Positions 24,553 to 35,280 of a DNA stretch of 64,000 nucleotides are shown piece by piece. The notes under the pieces were generated by a model. It saw only the letters and a list, made by a program, of their open reading frames with translations. It had not been told where the DNA came from and made no database searches. The position numbers were made by a program, and so were the translations under genes. The DNA comes from Cryptomeria japonica. Lineage: Eukaryota; Streptophyta; Pinopsida; Cupressales; Cupressaceae. Position 1 is the stretch's first letter, and the number at the start of each line of letters is the position of its first letter. The stretch lies in NCBI RefSeq assembly GCF_030272615.1, contig NC_081410.1, positions 222,445,415 to 222,509,414 on the forward strand. The letters are read 5' to 3'.

Positions 24553-25175
24553 AGGATTGCGCCTGAAAACGCTAAGTGTGAAACCTAGCAATCCTGTGAA
24601 ACATGGGAATACTTTCAGGCCTGTGGGTTTCCTATACTGAAAGTAGACCTCCGGAGATCAGACCGGATTTCTATCTTGATGGTTCTCCTACAACTTATTT
24701 TTTGCAGGAAAAGGGTTAAAATCTTGCATGTAACAAAAAACCTATCCTAATGGAGGTGATACACCAAGATGATGCAGTTCCACTTGTTGTCCTAAAACTA
24801 TAACCAACTACAACAAAGGCCAGTAATTATTTCACAAATAAAATAAGATCATGAAATTCATCAACATTTCATGCGAAGGCTCAAAGTTATCCAACTTCCG
24901 CATGTAGGAAAAGTGATTTTTTACAACATGCAAATAATTGGAAACCGGATGAACACAACCCACAACCCGAATTTACTATGAAATCTTCCTATTTCTACAA
25001 AGCATAAACGAGACCGAGAAAAGGATTTGAAATTAAATCACAATAAATCTATCAAATCATTCATTTGACAATGGAAAAATAAGAATAATTGAGAAGGAAA
25101 CTGAAAAACTCTCTATTGCATACTGAAAAATAGTCTCTATTACAAAGCTGAAAACTGAAAAGTGCTGAGATACAA
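24553..25175 (+). repeat. inverted repeat 2, left arm (623 bp)
   Basis: Inverted match to 26132-26755. The sequence from GGATTGCGCCTGAAAACGC to GTGCTGAGATACAA is retained with scattered substitutions and small indels. Confidence 0.88.
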
Positions 25176-25185
25176 AGCTGAAAAC

Positions 25186-26079
25186 TGTCTTTTTATTGAT
25201 TGACCTTCAAAACACTGTTAGACATGCTTTTGTTATTGTGTTTGAAGAATATATTTTCATTGCTGATAATCCTAGTGGAGATCCTCAAGCATTGCCTTCC
25301 TTTCTTTGACTGCAAATGATCTTGTCTAGAACACTGCTTCTTATAATGTTGTAATTGTTATTGTTTGGGTAGGGAACTGTTTTTCTTTCCCGAGAGCAAT
25401 CCGACTGTAATTTTTCTGTGAATGAACTGTACCTTGTCTTTGGGGGTGCACTATGACCTCTGAACCTTTATGGGTATCTATTCTATCTATGTAGCACTTT
25501 AACAAATCTTATATCCTTATTCACTACATTCAATAATGAACTGTCATTTTTTCTTTACTACCATTATTTCCAGTCATCTCTCTTTCTTATTGATCTAATA
25601 ACCTCACTATATCTTGGGGCTGGTCTAACTTTGTGGATGACTGTATCAAAACTTTATAGGAAGTTTCTCAAATGACTATTACAAACTGCTATGACAGATC
25701 TGTATGCTTTCTCTATCTATTGTTTTTGGTTCAATCCTAACCATTAAGGCTCTATGGTTATTTTCTCATATATCATTGGCTCATATCTCATATCTGAAAA
25801 TTTCGTTGCATTCTTTTCATGATGATGAGGATTGTCCTTCAACTATGAATGCCTTGCATCTTCACAACTATGTGGCATATGAAAATGGATATTTGGAAGC
25901 TATAAGGACTTTACTTTCTTTATTCAATTCATAATATCACTATCATTATTTTTTTCTTAAGACTATAATTTGTATTTATTGTTGAAGATGCAACATATGT
26001 ACTTGAGACTGTTATCATGGCATTTACCATAACTATAATTTATGTCCTAAGGGTGTTGTCTTATTGCCTTGACTGATAT
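25186..26079 (+). repeat. inverted repeat 1, right arm (894 bp)
   Basis: Reverse complement of 23635-24528. It carries the plus-strand open frame 25704-25934, the counterpart of the minus-strand frame in the left arm. Confidence 0.9.
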
Positions 26080-26131
26080 CTTTTTTCCCTCTGGTTCTTT
26101 CTTTTCTGCTACACACATAGCAGAAAAAGAA

Positions 26132-26755
26132 TTGTATCTCAGCACTTTTTAGTTTTCAGCTTTGTAATAGAGATTATTTTTCAATATGCAATAGAGAGTT
26201 TTTCAGTTTCCTTCTCAATTATTCTTATTTTTCCATTGTCAGATGAATGATTTGATAGAGTTATTGTGATTTAATTTTGAATCCTTTTCTTAGTCTCGTT
26301 TATGCTTTGCAGAAATAGGAAGATTTCATAGTAAATTCAGGTTGTGGTTTGTGTTCATCTGGTTTCCAATTATTTGCTTGTTGTGAAAAATCACTTTTCC
26401 TACATGCGGAAGTTGGATAAATTTGAGCCTTCGCATGAAATGTTGATGAATTTCATGATCTTATTTGATTTATGAAATAATTATTGGCCTTTTGTTGTAG
26501 TTGGTTATAGTTTTAGGACAGCAAGTGGAACTGCATCATCTTGGTGTATCACTTCCATTAGGATAGGTTTTTTGTTACATGCAAGATTTTAAACCTTTTC
26601 CCGCAAAAAGTAAGTTGTAGGAGAACCATCAAGATAGGAATCCGGTCTAATCTCCGGAGGTCTGCTTTCAGTATAGGCAACCCACATACCTGAAAGTATT
26701 CCTATGTTTCATAGGATTGCTAGGTTTCACACATAGCATTTTCAGGCGCAATCCT
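26132..26755 (-). repeat. inverted repeat 2, right arm (624 bp)
   Basis: Reverse complement of 24553-25175. It ends in TTTTCAGGCGCAATCCT. Confidence 0.88.
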
Positions 26756-27700
26756 TCGTGACAACATTTACATAGGAAAGTAACACTTTTTTTCATTTTG
26801 AAAAAAAGCTCCATTACAATCATAGTGATTGAGAGGTATATCATATTTGGGAAGAATGAAATTGGGATGTATAACATATTTGAGAAGAACAAATTTAGTA
26901 TGTGCACAATTTTTAGGAACAAAGTCATGAGGGAATTATGAAAAGGATTCATCATTCAAATAACTAAAAGGAGCAACTCTAGTACCAACGGTTTGAAGAA
27001 ATTGTAAACAAATAGATTAGAAAGCAAAGAATCATGAAAATTCTAGGCAAAAGTTTTTAGCACTATCTACTTGACCTAAACTAGCAAGTTCATGGAATTG
27101 TTGTTGTTCTAAATGTCCTTCATTGTCACAATGTTTAACCTCATTCTCAACAATAGGAATAAAAATAGTAGTTCTTATGGGAACACCAATATAGATACCA
27201 TTTTTAGTAGATTGGACCATTTGAGGATTCAAATGGGGACTTCACTAAGGGATGCAATGATGTGGGTGAGACCTTAGCATGCAAAACCAATTGCACAATC
27301 TTAAAGGTCATATGATATAAAAGTATGTAAGATCTTAAATAATAAAATAGGTGGTTATAATATTAAAAAAAAATCAATAAATGACACCCTAAAGGCAAAA
27401 ATAAAGGTGGGTAGGGTGGTGGAAAACAAGGTCACACATAAAAATATAAAACCTTAAAGGAAAGTATAACTTTGAAGTATAAGTAAAAGGTGAATCTAAA
27501 TCTAATGAGATGAAAACATGACATGTAATAAAAAATAATATATCTAAAAATCATAATGAAAGAAGGATAAAACCTAAGGTTAAAACCCTATGTCATGTAA
27601 GAAAATAGGTTAACCAAAAACGTAATGGAAAATAGACCACTTATATAAGTATCTAGCCTTATCAAATATAAAAAGCATTTCAATTAATAATCAACCTAGA
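26756..27700 (-). other. AT-rich DNA, possibly gag-side remnant of a gypsy element
   Basis: Two minus-strand open frames (27032-27232 and 26668-26955) have ordinary amino-acid composition but no recognised motif. If LTR copies A and B belong to one minus-strand element, this segment would lie at its gag end. That is inference from position only. Confidence 0.3.
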
Positions 27701-28580
27701 TAAATGAGTCGACACTAAAACAATGTGTTGAATTGCATGTAAAGCATAAATAAAGGAAATTGTAATATTTAGCTAGATTTTGAAGATGATTGAAAAGTGA
27801 CTCGATGTGGAATCAATATGCCGCCATACTAAATTTTAGTGCTTTCTTAGACAAATGTCTTATAATTTATAAATTGTTTGATCTCTACTCTAGTTCATCT
27901 ATTTATATGCAAACCTAAAATTGATGTGCATATTTGAATTATAAGCCACGTGATTGATTTGGTTGATGATGGATTGACTAGATTTATTCACCTCAATCTT
28001 CAATATTTGAATTTGAGTAAGAGTGGTAGCATTTAGGAACACCTTTGCGATACTATTGAATTATAAGGGTGATATTATCATTAATCAAACAACTAATAGA
28101 CTATATTTATAATAATGACCAAAAGTTTTGAAGATAACATGCAAGTGCATAATGATGCATAGGATGATGATGCCACAAGTAGACAATACAAAATAATATT
28201 TTCTTTAAACTCTTTGAATTAGATGTTCTTTTGACATTCCAAAATGATTTCAACTGAAAATGAATCATCAAATACAATAACCAAGAATAGAGACAACACA
28301 CAAGTTGTGTTGAGTTAGCTCACATTGAGTAATAGAAGGGAGTTAGTAAGATTTAATTCGAATTTGAATTTTAAAAATGTAAGGTTCATATTCATGATTA
28401 CAAACAAGATATTGGCTATGTTTGTTTGCACCATGTGATGAAAGGTGGATATAATGACTTGAATTAATCTGTGGAGTTAACTTTATGATAATGTTAAGAT
28501 ATGATGATGTTATGAGCCAAATTTACACAAGAATATGACGTACAATTGCGGACTATTCATTACATTAAGGATATGCTTTA
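27700..28580 (-). repeat. gypsy-like LTR, copy B
   Basis: It shares ordered phrases with copy A: ATTTTGAAGATG, TTTAGTGCTTTCT, TTTAGGAACACCTTTG, GGGAGTTAGTAAGATT and ACACAAGAATATG. It has the same orientation as copy A and lies about 10.7 kb away. Together they could bound one old minus-strand gypsy element that now holds the inverted-repeat structure. Confidence 0.45.
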
Positions 28581-28869
28581 ATGAAAAGAGGTTGAGACGT
28601 AATGAAAGGGGCATGGGTATGTATTTTTCACCATTATGATACCCTTACATATATATCTAGGTTTAAAATGAAATAGATGAAGCAATTAATAAAATAATCA
28701 TCCTAGATATGCATGAGTTGTATCAAAAACTACTCAGAGTAATGCATGACAATAAATTTGTGAAAAATAAATAAATGGCACCAAGCTAAAAATCTAATAA
28801 GATGTGTTGTGATAAATGTTTATAAGTTCTTTGTTAATAAGTATAAAATTTATGGATAACAATATTAAT

Positions 28870-29480
28870 TCCTTTGAATCTAGAAACTTGTTATCTGTCA
28901 TTCTAAGTCATTTCTAGGTCTATATATTTGAACTTTGGTGAATAGCTCTTAATTTGAAGTGTTCTTTTTAATTCAACTTGATGCTTGTGATATGCTCTAG
29001 CTAACTAGTGGTGTTTAGGAACACTATTGGAAGTTTGTTAGGCTATGATCAGTTCTCCCTTGATCAAACCCCTAGGATGTCAATTTAACAACTATCTGAA
29101 AAACATTGAAACAGGTAGTCATGAAAATAATATCTTGGATGCTTATGTAATTAGGTAATGTAGTGATGATATTTTGATTATTTGAATGAATATATCTTGA
29201 ATGCTATTATCATATCATTTGAAAAGAACTAAGCCTAGTCCTAAAATATAACTTCAAAGGTAGTAAGTGAAACATTTCGCATTTTGAGTCAACACATAAT
29301 GACTAAATGGAAGGGTTTGATTAAAACTCTAAACTTGATTTTGAAATTAGAAATCTTGATTTTTTTTTTGTAAATCATGGGATTGGTCTAGGTCAATCTC
29401 ACGAATTGTGGATCTAAACTTAGGTAAGAAATGGATAAGTAAATTAAGGACCAAAACCAATCTATAGGAATGAGTGAAAA
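28870..29480 (-). repeat. gypsy-like LTR fragment, copy C
   Basis: It shares GTTTAGGAACAC, GGTCTAGGTCAA and AAGGACCAAAACCAATCTAT-type phrases with the end half of copies A and B. It is truncated and diverged. Confidence 0.4.
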
Positions 29481-29507
29481 TTAATTTAAGTATTGCTTGA
29501 GTTATCT

Positions 29508-29914
29508 AGGGGAGAGGGCCCTATACGTGTGCACCCTAACTTTGTGCTTTTCAGTTATCTATCTAGATATTTCAAATTACTCTCTATTTTGTACACTAGT
29601 TGACTTGTCAAGTTCCCTACTTAAAAAAATCATTTTTAAGTCGACATTGTCAAATATGATGCCACATCAACATGCATTTTTGTGAAGGTGTCTAAAATGC
29701 TCCCAAATTGTGATAAGACTAATAGGTATGCACTAAGTCATGTTTACTTGTATGCTGATGTGGCATCACATGATTGGCTACTTCTTGAATTTTAGAGGTA
29801 CTTTTTTGGGGATAAACATTGACATAACATTTTTAGTGCACCACTATTGAACCCATTTTGTCTGCATGCTATAGCATGTATTGGTACCCTATTACCTACT
29901 GGTCCCTTTCCCCT
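29508..29914. mobile_element. possible MITE, about 407 bp
   Basis: The left tip AGGGGAGAGGGCCC and right tip GGTCCCTTTCCCCT form an imperfect terminal inverted repeat. The interior is AT-rich, has no coding capacity and contains 'gatgtggcatca' phrases. No clear target duplication was seen. Confidence 0.4.
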
Positions 29915-32900
29915 ATTAACTTTTAATTGAAATCAAACTCATACACTCATTATTGTATAAAAGATGACCCAATTTAAATAGACCTAAAACAAATAAGAAA
30001 ATTACAAAATATGTGTAATTTTTAATATGACAAAATGTAACGTCATTAAATTCAAATAAAAAACATCCTAAAAATATAAACAAATCACATCCTTTGATAC
30101 CTCACAAATCCCATCATAATTGAAAGGAATTGAAAGGATAGTTTGGTGCTATTTTCATTCTTTGATTGGTATTTTGGAATGCAAGATTGATATCTGATTC
30201 CTATATCTAATGTTTCCAAAAGGCATTGTCACTTCATTATGCCCCCTCCAATAGAGGCATGTGCTTCTCAATAATGAGACTTATACTTGCCCCTTCGACT
30301 TCAAATTCCTTGGAACACGTGTCACTCGTTGGTCAAATGAGATTTTACTTGACCCCCCCCCAAGCTTCACTTTCTTCGACTTATTCCAACTAGGTAAAAT
30401 ATTTTCATAATACATATTTTATAATTTAAGACCAAAACAAATATGGATTATGAACTAGTTCATTTAAATTGTAAATAATATTTTGACATGTATGTCACAA
30501 ATATGTGTGGAGACTTAAATTGCGATTGCTTTTTTTTCTTATATTTTAAGTCAGCCCTCCGATTTTAAAAAGCAATTCAATATTAATTCGTCATGGTGAA
30601 ATTTATGTCAGAATATTTTGATAAATAAATATGCATTCGTCATGGTGAAATTTACATATTAATGTTATATTTCATTTGGTTATGTCTTTTAAGAAAGTAT
30701 TTTATATTTGTGTAGATAAATTAGTATATTTATATTTTTAAAAATCTATGTAAAATATGTCGATAGATATTAAATTTTAAAAATAAAATCAAAACATAGA
30801 AAGTAATATTTATCTAGTGCAGTCATTTGCTCTTTTCCTTAAAAAAACAAGATAAATATCAGTGCATAGAAAATTTCATTTCTGATTGGATAAGGAAGAA
30901 AACAACAATCTTGTCGTTTTTGTTTTTGTCATAAAAACAACAGTCTACATTGAAAGAAAAGTTGTCATTTCTAATTGGACAAGGAAGAAAATAGCAGTTT
31001 TACTCCTTTTGTTTTTATTTCACACATAAGAACAGTGGTGTCATTGTAGAGTTACGCCTATCCATGTAATAATACAATTTTGTTTTAAATTAGACTAAGG
31101 GCATGTTCCCATGCGGCTGCTTAGCTTATTTTGGCTAGCAGCCGCTACTCAATATTTTTAGGGATTATTTGTGAAGCAGCTGACCCCATGAATATTTATC
31201 TTTGTTGCTTATTTTTAAGCAAAACATCTTAAATTTGTATTAATAGCATTAATACTAATTTGTGCACTTAAAATTTGGAAAAAAAAAAAAAAAAAAATCT
31301 TAAAAAAAAGGGAAAGAAAATTGTGGAGCCATGTGGCATTTTTGTTAATAAGCAGCCATGGCTTATTTCCAGCCCCCTTTTGTTCCATAGCTTATTTCTA
31401 ATTCCTAAACAATAGCTGCTCCACCAAAATAGGGAAAGATCCTCAATTATCCCTTTTTTGATATAATAATTACGAATCCCACCCTTTGTCCAATAAGTCT
31501 TAAGCATCCATAATAAGCTTCAAACTTATAAGTATTATAATAATAATAATAATTTCTTTTTCTTTTTGATTGATAGATAGTTATATGAGAATAATGAAGT
31601 CACCACTAAAATTGCCAAGATTAAAGTAGTGATAATGAAATCCAAAAGGGGTGATACCATCCAATTTATAATATAATATAAATTGGAAGATGTACACTAT
31701 TCAATATATTTAAAAATCAATTGTATTTAACATTTAAGTTGGAACAAATATCTTAAAAAGGATAATTAATAATTTGAATTATTTTGTCTTAATATAAATG
31801 TCAAAATGTTGAGATTTAAGATGTGAAAAATTACAAATTATTTTTGACACTTTGGTCATTTCAATTGATCAATATACATCATGAATTATAAGATTAATTT
31901 TTTTCGTAAAACTAACTAAAATATACTGAATATCTAATATCTTTAAAATGTAATATTTCACTAACATTATTTGATTGAGACGGGTTATAATGTTATGGAA
32001 TCTAAAGTTGTGATTAGATATTTGGAATAGAGATATTAAATATAGTCTATTTTATTATTTTCAATGGGAGTAACAACTTTCATCCACTAAAGAAAAATTG
32101 AAGAAGAGTTATTGAATATTGGTGAACTCTTGGAATATAGATGATGAAAATCTAATCTATAATATACAATATCAAATCTTGTGTCCGTAGAGATAATTAA
32201 TATTGAAAGACTATTAGAATATAGATGATTACCCCTAATCAATAATATATAATATTAAATTTGGTATTGATATGAATTTTAAAGAGAATATTCGAAATGA
32301 CAATGAACTTTTTAAAATGTAGAAGATTAAATACTACAAAGATTGTACAAACCTTTGTAGAGGAAAAAAGTGCACACTGCTAGATTTCCCCTTATTTTAT
32401 GTCATTTTATATGGATGTATTTTATGCATAATTTTAACACATTTTTTGACTCTTTTGGCATGCTAACTAATCCCAAGCCTAAACCCAACACTCGAATATA
32501 TCATATTCATCATTCTATAACTTATTTGACTCAATCTCCAATAGTTTTTCCATCTTGTATTAATCATACCTATGATCTCTTATCCTAAACTAGCTTCCAA
32601 GCATGGTATTGTACATATTTTTATTTCTAATGCTATTAGAACCAACATTTGATTGTCACCCATTAGCATCGACACCAAAAAGCTCCATTTATGCTTAGGA
32701 TTGTGTATATAAATGCATCATCCTAAGGCACTTTAACATCATTAGAAAAATCATGAACAAACTATCAAAAGAAAATGATCACTTTTATTTTTATAGTAAT
32801 TAGTTATAATTAGTCCTTATCTACTAGCATCGAGCATCAACAACAATCAATAATTGGCATTCAATATTAAAGTACGTTGCAAATGCATTAATTAAAAATA

Positions 32901-33263
32901 GTCAGTCATTTATTTATTGCACCATTTAGTGCTAAGTTCAATGGCATTCATTGCCACTCTCTATCTCTTTTTACTATCGTTCACTTAAACATAGGGGCCT
33001 AAGCAAGGGTTAAGGAAGATGCATACTTTCATCCTAGCATAACAAGCACCAACTATTAAGCCTTCAAACCATGGAAAGCAAATTCTACATTTAGAAATGT
33101 AAACCTTAAATCTAAGGTATATTATAATTAAATATCTAATTAAAATATGAAAATTAAACACACTAGTTAAAAAAATATACTACAAAAATTGTGAACAAAT
33201 GCTCGCAATTCTAAACTCTCAAAATTGCATCTATATTTAATTAAACTAAAAATAATTACATTG
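29915..33263. other. AT-rich intergenic DNA
   Basis: No gene seen. It contains a short duplicated phrase TCGTCATGGTGAAATTTA (near 30589 and 30637) and a two-copy block of about 90 bp (about 30867-30957 and 30958-31050) built on 'gga(t/c)aaggaagaaaa'. A 'gggcatgttcccatgcggctg' segment near 31098 resembles the tip of a hAT-type MITE, but I found no matching other end. Confidence 0.5.
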
Positions 33264-34869
33264 TGTAATGCCCATACCCTAGTCGGACTTGTAAAACCCG
33301 TGTGACCTTGATTGACTTCCTATGTGGCATTCTTGAATGGTAGGTTAACCATGATGCAATGTGTAGTTTAGATAATATAAATACTTGTGCATACTTATTA
33401 TTGTGCCTTTGCATCGATTCTTGTGTATATGTAATTGTTTCCTAACTCTTGTGATAAATCTCGAGCTAATGCCTTCATTGAATATGTATATGTATATGTA
33501 TGCTTGCGTGATTCATGAGTGCAGGAGATTGCAGTTACGACACCGCCTAAGGCAAGGTTCATCTCCTTTGGGATTTGCAAGGTTGAGTATGCCTCCTTCA
33601 TCTTTAGAATTTGGTTTTGGTGGTCATATAACTCTCGTCTTGCCTTAGCCATGGTCAGGTGAGCATCGCATGTGTGGTTCGTGGGGCTCTCACTTTTCAT
33701 TGGATTTCATGTCATGTGATTTGGTGGACTCCCTCGTTTTGCGTGCCTTGCACGAGGTAAGTGGAGTTTGTTGTTCTAGGTATTAAATTCAAATTTATAA
33801 GTAGACGTGCACATTAGTAATTTAGAAATTTAAATGGGTAGCTTCCTTTATATGATTAATCATTAATTTAAGAGATTGCTTTAAATTATTATTGTAGCAA
33901 GCTTAAGGTATTTAACTGGGGTTAGTGTGATCATTTACGCATTTGTAACTTTTACGCATTTGTAGTTGAGAAATTAGAATAAATAAGACTCTTGCATTAG
34001 ATTAGTCATTTATTTAAAAAGGTCGCTTTACTATGTTATAACAAGTCAATTTAATAGTTAAATTCGATAATAATGAATTTAATGAGTTATGCGTTTTGGA
34101 AAGGAAAAATTTAAAGTCATTTGGGAGATAGAAATAAATTACTCATTTTCGCATTTTGGAAGAAAAAGGGTAAATTATTATTATTTAAAAGAAATTATTT
34201 CCTTTTTACTTGTAAAGTGGATATAGTATAAAAGTTTGGTTTTTAGAAAATTAAATTAATCAAAATATAAAGTGTTGGCTAAAGTGATATGAAGAAATTT
34301 AAAATTTGAGTTAAATAAGAAATGGAAGCTTTTTAATTTTAAAAGAAAAATGAATAAGAAGGATTGAATAGTGGTTTCCATTTTGATTTTGATTTATTTT
34401 ATTTTAAAAATAAATGCCTAAATTCGAAATTGAAAATTAGGGCAAAATTAGGGTTTCTCATTTTAACCTAGCTTTGGAAACATTTTGGGGGTTCTCTCTT
34501 TTGGGGATTTTTTTTGGAAAAATGGAGGTGGGGGAAAAATGTGGAAGAGAAATGGAGTTCTCTTGCTTGGAGTTGCAGGTGGAGCTCTTCATCAGATTCT
34601 TGCCCGGAATGCGTTATAAGGTAGGATTCGAATCTACTCCTTTATTTATTTGTTGAATACAAAAAAAATAGTATTACCCATGAATGTTTTGAGGCTTAGT
34701 TTCAGTTTTCTTTCAAATTTGGTTGTTCTTGAATCAAACCCTTGCTCTTAATGGATTTTGTGATCTGAAACTTGATAGAAAATATCCTTCCCATAATGAA
34801 GATTTTTGGAAAAATCTGGAAAAAGAATGGATCTGTAATAAAAAATAAAATGATGGGAGATTTCGTTAT

Positions 34870-34893
34870 TTATATATATATATATATATATAT
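34870..34893. repeat. (TA)n microsatellite
   Basis: Twelve TA units inside the solo LTR, about 100 bases before a GC-rich block. Confidence 0.95.
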
Positions 34894-34996
34894 CTTCTTT
34901 TTTTTGAAGATTTTTAATGATTAAATCCGACTGTAAGTCGGATCATATATTAACAAAAAAATAATAATAACAAAAAAAAAAGAAAATAATAACAAA

Positions 34997-35280
34997 TTTG
35001 GGGTTTCGAGGGGGGGAGCCGAAGCTCAACCCGCCCCTCCCCGTGCGCCGCTCGCAGTTTACTATCGGCACCCACACACAGTGGGGGCCGAAGGGGACTG
35101 CGTCTCCTTTGGAGGCCGCAGCCCCTTCCGGCACCACTGTGTGGGGGAGCCGTAGGGACTGCGTCCCCCATGGCGGACGCAATAACCCCCGACTCCACTG
35201 TGTGGAGGCCGAGGGGCTGCGCCTGTCATGGTGGCCGCAGTTCCCTTCGGTAGGGCACGACTAGGGTTTGGGCCGCCCAC
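34997..35280. repeat. GC-rich block with about three 60-bp tandem units
   Basis: Within an otherwise AT-rich LTR this block is strongly GC-rich. Units repeat the order 'cactgtgtggggg(a)gccg', 'gggactgcg', 'catggcgg/catggtgg' and 'ccgcag'; they start near 35068, 35131 and 35196. Overlapping open frames on both strands here are a by-product of composition. Confidence 0.75.

Larger units (their letters stand above)
24553..26755. mobile_element. candidate TIR element with 624-bp terminal inverted repeats
   Basis: The left terminus (24553-25175) and right terminus (26132-26755) are near-identical inverted copies. The outer tips read AGGATTGCGCCTGAAAACGC on the left and GCATTTTCAGGCGCAATCCT on the right. 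The core (25176-26131) is about 960 bp and matches 23635-24528 in reverse. Very long TIRs recall Mutator-like or foldback elements. The nine flanking bases (tagtgaata / tcgtgacaa) match at only six positions, so a target duplication is not proven. No transposase is encoded. Confidence 0.5.

Noticed and set aside
31098-31520. hAT-type MITE
   Set aside because: The left part resembles a MITE tip, but no matching inverted right tip or 8-bp duplication was found.
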